The notes under the pieces are model-generated. The model saw only the letters and a list, made by a program, of their open reading frames with translations. It was not told where the DNA came from and searched no databases. A program made the position numbers and the translations under genes. A DNA stretch of 58,495 nucleotides from an uncultured Methanobrevibacter sp. Its GTDB lineage: Archaea > Methanobacteriota > Methanobacteria > Methanobacteriales > Methanobacteriaceae. Below are positions 49,780-57,190 of this stretch, one piece after another. The stretch is from positions 1-58,495 of the forward strand of contig NZ_CACYJE010000008.1 of the NCBI RefSeq assembly GCF_902774605.1, in the 5' to 3' direction. The stretch's first letter is position 1, and every line of letters starts with the position of its first letter.

Positions 49780-50343
49780 ATGGCTGATAAAAAAGCTCCT
49801 GCAGATGGCTGGCCTGTAATCAGTGGAGACTACATTGTAGGGGACCCGGAAAGTCCCGTGGCAGTAACCACTCTCGCTTCACACATCGAAGCGGAATTGT
49901 CCGGAGCAGCTATTGCAGGACCATGCAAGACAGAAAACCTTGGAATAGAAAAGGTGGTGGCAAACATCATATCCAACCCAAACATCAGATTCCTGATACT
50001 TGCGGGTGCGGAAGTGCAAGGCCACATCACCGGTCAAAGCTTCAAGGCATTGCACGAAAATGGTGCAGACCCTGACAAGAAGAAAATCATAGGAGCAACC
50101 GGAGCAATCCCATTCGTTGAAAACGTTCCTCTTGACGGTGTTGAAAGATTCCAGCAACAGCTTGAAATAGTTGACCTGATCGACACTGAAGACATAGGGG
50201 CAATACAATCAAAAATCAACGAATGCGTAGAGAAAGACCCTGGAGCTCTCGAAGCAGAACCGATTGTCATGGAAGTCGACGAGGAAAAAAAGAAATTAAG
50301 AATCGTCGATAAAAAAGAAGAAAAAGTTGAATCTGAGGCATAG
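49780..50343 (+). CDS. mtrA: Stand-alone soluble MtrA homologue (methyl-H4MPT:CoM methyltransferase subunit A-like)
   Basis: A 187-residue protein matching the corrinoid-binding cytoplasmic domain of MtrA, which carries the methyl group between tetrahydromethanopterin and coenzyme [48 protein letters not shown] and [20 protein letters not shown] are conserved, including the histidine (H82) expected to bind cobalt. Unlike canonical MtrA (about 240 residues), the C-terminal membrane helix is missing and replaced by a charged tail, and no other mtr genes are adjacent, so it is a soluble paralogue. TAGGAGG precedes the ATG. Possible roles are cobamide storage, repair or methyl transfer. Confidence 0.9.
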   Translation: MADKKAPADGWPVISGDYIVGDPESPVAVTTLASHIEAELSGAAIAGPCKTENLGIEKVVANIISNPNIRFLILAGAEVQGHITGQSFKALHENGADPDKKKIIGATGAIPFVENVPLDGVERFQQQLEIVDLIDTEDIGAIQSKINECVEKDPGALEAEPIVMEVDEEKKKLRIVDKKEEKVESEA

Positions 50344-50372
50344 ATTATGCCTCAAATTATCTATTTTTAATA
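50334..50372 (+). terminator. Terminator of the MtrA-like gene
   Basis: TGAGGCATA (50334-50342) and TATGCCTCA (50346-50354) form a perfect 9-bp stem with loop GAT across the stop codon, followed by T-rich TTTTTAATATTTT. Confidence 0.7.
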
Positions 50373-50379
50373 TTTTACA

Positions 50380-52257
50380 CTAGAATAATCCAGTTTCACC
50401 TAAACGCTCTTCAAAGTAATGTGAAGCGTCATCCGCCTTTTCCTTAATGATGATTGCAATGATGATTGTTGCAATTGCAATGGCCATAAGGATAACGGCC
50501 GCAGGAATGTAATTGTGCCATACCACACCAAGCAATGACTCCCTTATCATATTGATTGCATATGTCATCGGCATGTATGGATAAATCACCTGGAAGAGGT
50601 CTCCCATAATCTCAATAGGGTAGATTCCTCCGGTTCCGGAAATCTGAAGCACTAATAGGACCACTCCTATTCCTTTTCCAACCTGGCCCAGTGCGGAAAT
50701 CAGGGAATACATGAAAACCATGAACGTCATGGACACGAGAAGCCCTGAGAATATGAACAATAAAGGTTCCACAATGTCTATTCCAAGTATGAACAATCCG
50801 GATATTGTAACTCCCGCCTGAAGCAAGCTCATTATGATGAACAACAGCAGCTTGCCGAAATACATTTCAAGAGGGGAGTATTTTGTGCCGGTACTTGTTC
50901 CCGGCTTGACCATGACGCATGTGATTACCGCTCCAACCCACATTGACAGGACGATATAGAATGCAGCAACGCTGGAGCCGTAATTGGATGCTGGATAAAT
51001 CTCCTCACGGTCCAACTTGACTGGGGAGTAAATGTAATCTCCAATCACTGACTCGTTCACTCCAGTCACACTGGACAGTGAATTTGATGCGCCGGACAAT
51101 GCTCCTGCAGCGGAGAATAATGCCTGTGCCGCTGAAGATGACAGGAGTTCTGAACCGGCTGCAAGGCTCAATGCACCCTTGGCCAATTGGCTGGAACCGT
51201 CAGCAACGTCGCTTGCACCATTGGCAACATCGCTGGCTCCACCTGCAACATCGCCTGCACCGTTGGCAAGCTTTGATGAACTGCTTGCAAGCTGAACTGA
51301 ACCCTCAGCCAATTCGCTGGAACCGCTTGCCAATTGTGAACTGGAATTTGCAAGCTGAACTGATCCTTCAACCACTTCCTTGACCGGGCTTGGAAGCGCT
51401 GACGGGTTTGCCTGTGACTCCAAGTCACTGGCGCCCTTTTGAACCTGTTCGGAACCTGACTTGATTTGGTCGGCTGAACCTGACACCTTGCTTGCGCCGT
51501 CATCAACTGCCTTTGAACCTGACTTGACCTTGTCAGCACCCTTATTCACGTCGGATGCTCCTGTTTTCACCTTGTCTGCACCGCTTGTCACCTTGTCTGC
51601 ACCTGAAGACACTTCGCCCGCTCCGGATGAAACCTGGCTTGCACCGCTTGACAGCTGTGTCGCTCCGGATGACAGTTGGCTTGACCCTGAAGCCAGGCTG
51701 CTTTGGAGCTCGCCAAGTTTGCCGTAGGCAGCAACGTTAATGAACTCCACGATTTTAGCGTTCATTGTCCTGTAGACTGAATTTGCGGCGCTGTCTGTTA
51801 ACTTGCTTGCAACGGGGTTTGCCTTGATGTTGACGATATACTTGATTTCAGCTGATTTCGGATTGTCGGAGGTTATTGAGATGACGTCCTTACTCAGGTC
51901 CTCGGGTATGATCATCCCTGCATAGTACTTGCCCGAATCAACGCCCTTTTTCAGCTCGTCCTCACTCACGAATACCCAGTCGAACTTGTCATTGTCCTTG
52001 AGCTCCTTTGTGAGTTCATTTCCCACATTGAGGGTCATGTTCTCGTATTTTGCGCCCTTGTCAAGGTTGGCTATGGCAAATTGGACCTCATTTGTATTTT
52101 CATACGGGTCCCAACATGCCTGTATGTTTAAAATCGCGTAAAGGGAAGGTAGGATTATAAGGGCAACCAATACAACAACGACGATTGGGTTTTGAAAGGC
52201 TGCCTTGAAATCGTTTTTCATTATTTCCACAATGTTGTGGATGTCTCTTCCGCTCAT
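50380..52257 (-). CDS. YhgE/Pip-type ABC-2-like membrane protein with long SSGA repeats
   Basis: A 625-residue membrane protein of the YhgE/Pip (phage infection protein) group. One N-terminal helix (about 20-45, ending near the family motif WDPYEN) anchors a long external part. Its middle (about 190-385) is a low-complexity heptad-like array of Ser/Gly/Ala/Leu units (ASGSSQLSSGATQLSSGASQ-type), predicted as an extended coiled coil. Five to six C-terminal helices (about 420-610) form the ABC-2-like domain. Family roles include phage receptor and secretion support in Gram-positive bacteria; in archaea it is uncharacterised. It overlaps the tetR gene by 4 bases. Confidence 0.88.
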   Translation of the reverse strand: MSGRDIHNIVEIMKNDFKAAFQNPIVVVVLVALIILPSLYAILNIQACWDPYENTNEVQFAIANLDKGAKYENMTLNVGNELTKELKDNDKFDWVFVSEDELKKGVDSGKYYAGMIIPEDLSKDVISITSDNPKSAEIKYIVNIKANPVASKLTDSAANSVYRTMNAKIVEFINVAAYGKLGELQSSLASGSSQLSSGATQLSSGASQVSSGAGEVSSGADKVTSGADKVKTGASDVNKGADKVKSGSKAVDDGASKVSGSADQIKSGSEQVQKGASDLESQANPSALPSPVKEVVEGSVQLANSSSQLASGSSELAEGSVQLASSSSKLANGAGDVAGGASDVANGASDVADGSSQLAKGALSLAAGSELLSSSAAQALFSAAGALSGASNSLSSVTGVNESVIGDYIYSPVKLDREEIYPASNYGSSVAAFYIVLSMWVGAVITCVMVKPGTSTGTKYSPLEMYFGKLLLFIIMSLLQAGVTISGLFILGIDIVEPLLFIFSGLLVSMTFMVFMYSLISALGQVGKGIGVVLLVLQISGTGGIYPIEIMGDLFQVIYPYMPMTYAINMIRESLLGVVWHNYIPAAVILMAIAIATIIIAIIIKEKADDASHYFEERLGETGLF

Positions 52258-52853
52258 TTGTTATCACTTTTTATTCCATTTAGGATAATGTCTAGGAAGT
52301 CTTCAGTATATTTTTCAATGCTGTATTTGGGTTTTTTTCCGTAAATTTTCCAAAGAATCATTGATTCAAAAAGGATACTGAACATATTTAAGGCTAATAT
52401 GTCTGGATTGATGTCTCTGATTTCGTTTTGTCTGATTTTCAAAGAAAAAAATTCGCTTAACTTGTTGATTATGGTTTCGCTTATTCGAAGGAATACTTTC
52501 TTTTCGCTTGGAATGTCTCTTACCTCTTCGATTCCAACTTTCAGTATTGTCATCTCATTGTCGGTTAGGTTGACCGTTCTCTCGAAGCTTCGGGTCAGGT
52601 ATTCCTCCACCTCCATTTCTGGAGTGTAGTCGAATATCTCATTTAGTTTTCCAATAAACCTTTCGCTGTAGTGTTCTTTTGCAATGTTTATTAGTTTTTC
52701 TTTGTTTTCGAATTTTCTGAATAGTGTTACTTCACTTACTCCAGCTTGATTAGCTATTTTTTTGGTTGTGGCTCCTGAAAAGCCTTCTTTTTCTAGAATA
52801 TGAAATGATGCGTTGATGATTTTCTCTTCAACGCTTCCATTTTTAACTTCCAT
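52254..52853 (-). CDS. TetR/AcrR family transcriptional regulator
   Basis: A 199-residue repressor. The N-terminal helix-turn-helix is clear (KIINASFHILEKEGFSGATTKKIANQAGVSEVTLFRKFENKEKL, about residues 11-55), and the C-terminal ligand domain is variable. It is co-transcribed with the YhgE/Pip gene through an ATGA overlap, so it most likely regulates that gene and itself. A perfect palindrome sits directly before its start. TATA at about 52876-52885 is 25-30 bases from the ATG, giving a leaderless message. Confidence 0.92.
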   Translation of the reverse strand: MEVKNGSVEEKIINASFHILEKEGFSGATTKKIANQAGVSEVTLFRKFENKEKLINIAKEHYSERFIGKLNEIFDYTPEMEVEEYLTRSFERTVNLTDNEMTILKVGIEEVRDIPSEKKVFLRISETIINKLSEFFSLKIRQNEIRDINPDILALNMFSILFESMILWKIYGKKPKYSIEKYTEDFLDIILNGIKSDNK

Positions 52854-52858
52854 AATGT

Positions 52859-52874
52859 AAGTAAGTACTTACTT
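52859..52874 (-). promoter_or_regulatory. Probable TetR operator AAGTAAGTACTTACTT
   Basis: A 16-bp perfect palindrome between the minus-strand TATA (TATATATG, about 52876-52883) and the tetR start codon at 52853. Binding here would block initiation, which is the usual autorepression arrangement. Confidence 0.65.
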
Positions 52875-53004
52875 TCATATATACGTATGCTTTTGCACGC
52901 ATATGCTTTTATGCCTTTTTCTAAAAAATGCAAAACCTTTATATATTAAGTCAAATATATAATTATTTGCAGTCGTGAAATATGTATTTTTCAAAAAAAT
53001 ATGG

Positions 53005-53035
53005 ATTAAATAGTAAAGCTTATATACTATTAAAT
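53005..53035 (+). promoter_or_regulatory. Inverted repeat around a TATA box upstream of 53138
   Basis: ATTAAATAGTA (53005-53015) and TACTATTAAAT (53025-53035) match in 10 of 11 pairs and flank CTTATATA, a TATA-like sequence. A second TATA-like CCTTTATATATTAAG is at about 52936-52950. The rest of the 284-base gap shows nothing else. An operator is inferred. Confidence 0.45.
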
Positions 53036-53137
53036 CTAAAATAAGATTGCAAAAGTGCATCATCTTTAAAAAAATGCATTAACTAAAATCCACACCATTG
53101 TTTTTTAAGGTGACAAAAAAATAAGTGAGGTAATAAT

Positions 53138-53482
53138 ATGAACCAAAAAATCAACTGGAGCGAAAAAGTAAAAGACCTAGACAAAACAATCAGAGAAGAA
53201 ATTGGTATAGAAGAAGAAAACGAAGCAAAGCACATCTTGATCAAAGTCCAGACAAAGTCTGCCGAAGCAATCGAACCGGCATTCATTGTTGGAGAAGATG
53301 AACTTTTCCTCGATTTATTCGTCCTTTCACCACAAGGACCAGGAATCACATCAACCGCTGTTCTAAAAGACAACATCCAAAGCGTAGGCGTAATCGGAGG
53401 AGTGTCAGCCGAAAAGGTCGACCCATCAGAAATCCCCGACGAGACTCACCTGCTCGATGACGTCTCAGGACTATACCAATAG
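53138..53482 (+). CDS. Small hypothetical protein at the start of the accessory island
   Basis: A 114-residue acidic soluble protein with no recognised family. The first 30 residues look helical, then beta-rich segments (HILIKVQTKSAEAIEPAFIVG, DELFLDLFVLSPQGPGITSTA, SVGVIGGVSAEKVDP). It has a ribosome binding site GTGAGG before the ATG. It is followed by a strong hairpin and then the HsdS-like gene, so it may be a separate unit. Function not assignable. Confidence 0.65.
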   Translation: MNQKINWSEKVKDLDKTIREEIGIEEENEAKHILIKVQTKSAEAIEPAFIVGEDELFLDLFVLSPQGPGITSTAVLKDNIQSVGVIGGVSAEKVDPSEIPDETHLLDDVSGLYQ

Positions 53483-53483
53483 C

Positions 53484-53510
53484 TAGTTTTTGGCACACCA
53501 CCAAAAACTA
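53484..53510. other. 10-bp perfect hairpin between 53138 gene and the HsdS-like gene
   Basis: TAGTTTTTGG (53484-53493) and CCAAAAACTA (53501-53510) pair perfectly around CACACCA. There is no T-run after it on the plus strand. CACCAAAAACT recurs at about 53551-53561, just before the HsdS-like gene, so it may be a binding site rather than a terminator. Confidence 0.45.
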
Positions 53511-53578
53511 ATGCTCATTCACCAACCATTGTCAAACATAACAATTGAACACCAAAAACTCATTTTAAAGTGATTAAA

Positions 53579-54148
53579 ATGAAAAAAGTGAAACTCGAAG
53601 ATATGGCAGAAATATTTTCAGGGCTCTCCTACAGGAGATACCTGGACGATGCCGGCGAAAGATTCCAGGTCATCGTTCAAAGATCAATCAAAAAGGACGG
53701 CGAACTATCAGACTTCGATGAGCTGGCACTCAAAAGCAACATCAAGGAAAGATACTTCACACGCCAAAACGACGTATTGATGAAAATGCCATATCCATAT
53801 GATGTAGTATGTGTAAAAGAGGAAGGATTAGTCATAAGCGACCGAATAGCCATCATCAGACTCAAAAAAGACTATGACCCTGACTTTATCACACACCTAC
53901 TCACCAATACCCATATAAAAAAGCAATTGCACGAACTGGGAAGCAGCGAAAAAATCCCACACACTTCCCTGAAAGAGATAAAACAGTTGGAACTGATCGT
54001 GCCTGACCTAGACACCCAAATCAAGTACGGCGAACTTCTAAACACAATCAATGACAAGATATATGCAGATCAGCGCCAACTTGAATATGACAGGAACCTG
54101 AAAGAGGCAATACTCAACGATTTATGGGGTGAAGACAATGAAGGCTAA
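53579..54148 (+). CDS. Half-length HsdS-like DNA specificity protein
   Basis: A 189-residue protein resembling one target-recognition half of a type I restriction specificity subunit. VKLEDMAEIFSGLSYRRYLDD is the typical TRD start, and IPHTSLKEIKQLELIVPDLDTQIKYGELLNTINDKIYADQRQL is the conserved end of the TRD plus the central helix. A normal HsdS (about 400 residues) has two TRDs, so this may act as a dimer, as known for half-subunits. The ATG at 53579 follows GTGAT. The next gene, an HsdM-like protein, starts inside its 3' end. Confidence 0.8.
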   Translation: MKKVKLEDMAEIFSGLSYRRYLDDAGERFQVIVQRSIKKDGELSDFDELALKSNIKERYFTRQNDVLMKMPYPYDVVCVKEEGLVISDRIAIIRLKKDYDPDFITHLLTNTHIKKQLHELGSSEKIPHTSLKEIKQLELIVPDLDTQIKYGELLNTINDKIYADQRQLEYDRNLKEAILNDLWGEDNEG

Positions 54149-55823
54149 CTCCAGAAAATCAAACAACTACTCAATTTTAAGAAACCTCACATCCAAGGCA
54201 AGAAGCTTCAAGCTGCCCGATGAGATAGACTACATCGTGATATACACCTTTTTATACAAGTACTGCTCAGACAGCCTGAAGGACCATTTCCTCATGACCC
54301 TGGAGGACAAGGAGATGACCCTGGATGAGGCATACGATTCCAATTACTATCAGGAAGTCTTGAAGGAAGACTCAATGCACTTATACGGATTTCACATTGA
54401 AAAGCCCGATGCATTCATAGATGAAGTGATAAACAACAGCTACTCCGACAGGTTCTTCCTTTCAGAATTCTTCACTGTATTTCCACGAAACATCACATTT
54501 AGCAAGGATTCAAAGGAGAAGGAATACTTCGACTTCCTCTTTAAAACAATCTCACAGGAGATAAAAATCGACAAGTACGAATTTGAAAGCGAGGTCAAAC
54601 TAGCCATCAAGGAAATAATCTATGCGATATCAAAACTTGACCTGTACGAGTCAGCATTCTCATTCGGCAAGGTCTTTGATGTGCTGTCATCATCAAGGAT
54701 GATGCATATCCAGCTGACACCAGACTACATTTCACAATTGCTCTCAGCACTGATCAGCTGCGACAAGACCTCCATCAAAAAAGCATATGACCCCTTCCTG
54801 AAGGATGGAAACACCCTGATGAAGCTGTCAGACGAATGCGAAATGGGAGTTACATATTACGGCAAGGAACTAGACAGGCTGACCTACTGCTACGCAATCA
54901 CAAGATTCCTGATCAATCACTTCAACCTGGATTATGTGGAATTCAGAAACGAGGATGCAACAGAATCCATAGACATTGACGGAGCATCATTTGATGTTAT
55001 AATGTCAAAAATCCCAGTGAAAATAAGGAATTACCACTCCTCCAAGCAAAACAGGAACAACTTTGAAATAATCCGGAGAAACAAGAGAACCGAACTCGAA
55101 AAGGTCCTGCTCAGCGAGTTCAACATGAACAGCGACTCATTCGCAAAGGACTCTGAACTGAACAGTGCACTGGAAAACCTGCTTGAAAAGATAGATGTTG
55201 AAGCGGCTTCAGATGTGGAATTCTCCGGCGAGTACGAATCCTTAAAGGACAGTGAATTTCTGTTTTTAATTAATCTGATAGAATCGCTTAAGGACGATGG
55301 GGTCATGGCAATAAGCATTTCGCAAAACTTCCTGTTTAAGAATTCCCTAAACACCCTTAGGAAATACTTGACCCTGGAGAAGAATTACATTGACACGATA
55401 ATAAGCGTTCCAGAGGAAATCGGAAGAAGAAGGCCTGAAGTCATCATTGTATTCAAGAAGAACAGAAGCACTCAGGGAATACTCTTCATTGACATTTCAA
55501 AAGAGTATGAAACACAAAAAAACAGGATATTGTTCCCGGGCCTCTTTAGGAGAAACCTGATTTTCGCCGATGAAACAATTGCTAAAATCAAGGATGTTTA
55601 TTCCAAAAAGCTCACAATAAACAAGTTTTCAAATCTCATCTCCGTCAGAGACATTATCAAGAACGATTTCAACCTCTCAGTGTCCCGCTATGTCGACACT
55701 TTTGAAGGCAAGTTCATAAGATTGGAGGATTTGAAACAGGAAAAAGCAGAAATAGAATCTAATGTCAAGGAATTGAACTTGAAAATAGAAAAAATGATGG
55801 ATGAGTTAAATATCCGTTTCTAG
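54138..55823 (+). CDS. HsdM-like N6-adenine methylase homologue with degenerate catalytic motifs
   Basis: A 561-residue protein with the HsdM layout: N-terminal helical domain (DYIVIYTFLYKYCSDSL), a segment matching the Y/FxTP region (MHIQLTPDYISQLLSALI), then the methylase core. The SAM motif I, usually DPxCGSG, reads DPFLKDG (about residues 218-224). Motif IV, usually NPPF/Y, reads SKIP in FDVIMSKIP (285-293). Both are lost, so methylation is unlikely, while YGKELDRLTYCYA still resembles the usual YGQE.. helix. The C-terminal helices (about 520-560) are coiled-coil-like, fit for HsdS contact. It overlaps the HsdS-like gene by 11 bases; no HsdR is nearby. GGTGA precedes the ATG at 54138. Confidence 0.8.
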   Translation: MKANSRKSNNYSILRNLTSKARSFKLPDEIDYIVIYTFLYKYCSDSLKDHFLMTLEDKEMTLDEAYDSNYYQEVLKEDSMHLYGFHIEKPDAFIDEVINNSYSDRFFLSEFFTVFPRNITFSKDSKEKEYFDFLFKTISQEIKIDKYEFESEVKLAIKEIIYAISKLDLYESAFSFGKVFDVLSSSRMMHIQLTPDYISQLLSALISCDKTSIKKAYDPFLKDGNTLMKLSDECEMGVTYYGKELDRLTYCYAITRFLINHFNLDYVEFRNEDATESIDIDGASFDVIMSKIPVKIRNYHSSKQNRNNFEIIRRNKRTELEKVLLSEFNMNSDSFAKDSELNSALENLLEKIDVEAASDVEFSGEYESLKDSEFLFLINLIESLKDDGVMAISISQNFLFKNSLNTLRKYLTLEKNYIDTIISVPEEIGRRRPEVIIVFKKNRSTQGILFIDISKEYETQKNRILFPGLFRRNLIFADETIAKIKDVYSKKLTINKFSNLISVRDIIKNDFNLSVSRYVDTFEGKFIRLEDLKQEKAEIESNVKELNLKIEKMMDELNIRF

Positions 55824-56762
55824 AGGGATGTTCCCAATGATTTCATCATTGATTTTTTCCTCATCCTTTTTGAAATATGACAGATGGACAATATTGTCCT
55901 TGAAAAGATACACCGTTCCAAGGCCGGCATCGTTTTCAAAAGTGAAGGAGTCTTCAATTCCGGTAGTGTCCTTTTTTTCAAAGGAGGAGTCAAAGGCATT
56001 GTTCATGACCTCTTTTGCAGCCTCAATGTTTACTGTGAAAACAGTATTCTTTATTTTTGAATCGATCAGGTAGCTTTTCAATATTTTCTCATGGAAATCC
56101 CTGTATATTCCACTGTTCAGGAACAGCTCAAAGCCACGGATTTCACCGTCAACCATTACCATAACGCCGGTTTGCCCGTCAAGGATCTTGAACTTCTTAA
56201 GTATTTCCTTATGGTTGGACTTGATGTTCTCGTAACTTTCCTCCATTGCACTGGTGGGGGAGGCGTAATCGTTTTCCGATTCGAGAGTGTCAATGGATGA
56301 CCAAATCACATCCTGGTATGATGTGGAAACCCTTGAGGCATACTCCTTGGCTTTTCGGGTATTGTAATTGGCCATGTACTCTGATTGCTTGAATTCGCTT
56401 TTATAGGCCCAGCGGTTTTTCTCGCTGCAGCTTACAGGAATCTTCATCTTGCTTTTGGCATCAATCAGGATGGTTGCGTTGACGATTCGGTTCTGGTCTC
56501 CTCCAACGACCTCTTCACCGTCGATTAGGATTAAGGGGGTCACGGCATGGTTTTCAACGATGAGCGTATTGACCTGGGAACTCTCGCATTCCTTGACTTC
56601 AACAAGGCCCAGTTCCAAACCCTTTTTAAGTGTCAACAGGTCAATGTAGTTCCTTTCACTTCTCAAGGGTATGACCGCAATGTTCTCATGCACTTGGGCG
56701 GGCAGCAATTCAACATGGGGGTTTAAGTTAACGTCCGGTTCAATGCTCATCATTTCAATCAT
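55806..56762 (-). CDS. ARPP-1 family domain protein (DUF6569)
   Basis: A 318-residue cytosolic protein. LILIDGEEVVGGDQNRIVNATILI (about 77-100), IPVSCSEKNRWAYKS (108-122) and the later GVMVMVDGEIRGFELF are the core of the ARPP-1 family, described by genome context as part of prokaryotic conflict-related gene sets; its biochemical activity is unknown. The start is the ATG at 56762 or the better conserved MSIEP nearby at 56750. The gene is downstream of and overlaps the HIRAN gene by 8 bases, and overlaps the HsdM-like gene by 18 bases tail-to-tail. Confidence 0.78.
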   Translation of the reverse strand: MIEMMSIEPDVNLNPHVELLPAQVHENIAVIPLRSERNYIDLLTLKKGLELGLVEVKECESSQVNTLIVENHAVTPLILIDGEEVVGGDQNRIVNATILIDAKSKMKIPVSCSEKNRWAYKSEFKQSEYMANYNTRKAKEYASRVSTSYQDVIWSSIDTLESENDYASPTSAMEESYENIKSNHKEILKKFKILDGQTGVMVMVDGEIRGFELFLNSGIYRDFHEKILKSYLIDSKIKNTVFTVNIEAAKEVMNNAFDSSFEKKDTTGIEDSFTFENDAGLGTVYLFKDNIVHLSYFKKDEEKINDEIIGNIPLETDI

Positions 56763-57153
56763 CCGCCGGATAATTCTTTTGAATGTAGGCTATGTCGATT
56801 TCAGTTGGGTTTTCACACATGTAATTGACGTCGCTTTCAGGATCTTCAACTTCCTTGACGAATTCATCGGCAGTCAACACTTTGGCTATTGTGATGTTGT
56901 TGTGTATGAATTTGATTTTGGCGAAGTACTCATCAGTGATCTTGTCAAAAATCCTGCCTGAACTCATGCATCCCTTGACAACTGTATTTGTGCTGTTTGC
57001 AACGTAACCGAACTTTCCGAAATACCTCATCTCGCAGGCTATCGCTTCGGTGTCGTACTTGTTGTCCGGTTCCTTTACAAGCTTCACCAGTCCGTTCAGC
57101 TTCAACGGCTTTTCACCGTGCATGTTTTGAAATGCGATTATTGTAATGTACAA
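56755..57153 (-). CDS. HIRAN domain protein
   Basis: A 132-residue stand-alone HIRAN domain. EPDNKYDTEAIACEMRYFGKFGYVANST matches the HIRAN core that in eukaryotic HLTF and similar helicases binds the 3' end of single-stranded DNA, and VKGCMSSGRIFDKI is the typical following part. The TTG at 57153 is chosen because AAGGTGA lies 5 bases before it; GTG at 57162 is an alternative. It forms a two-gene operon with ARPP-1. In bacteria, single HIRAN proteins occur in DNA-stress or defence contexts. Confidence 0.82.
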   Translation of the reverse strand: MYITIIAFQNMHGEKPLKLNGLVKLVKEPDNKYDTEAIACEMRYFGKFGYVANSTNTVVKGCMSSGRIFDKITDEYFAKIKFIHNNITIAKVLTADEFVKEVEDPESDVNYMCENPTEIDIAYIQKNYPADD

Positions 57154-57190
57154 AATTATCACCTTGTGTATATATTGTGTTTTGAAGTAT

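Noticed and set aside
51078-51727. Several frames opposite the YhgE/Pip repeat region
   Set aside because: The repeated Ser/Gly/Ala codons leave other frames open by chance; none has signals.
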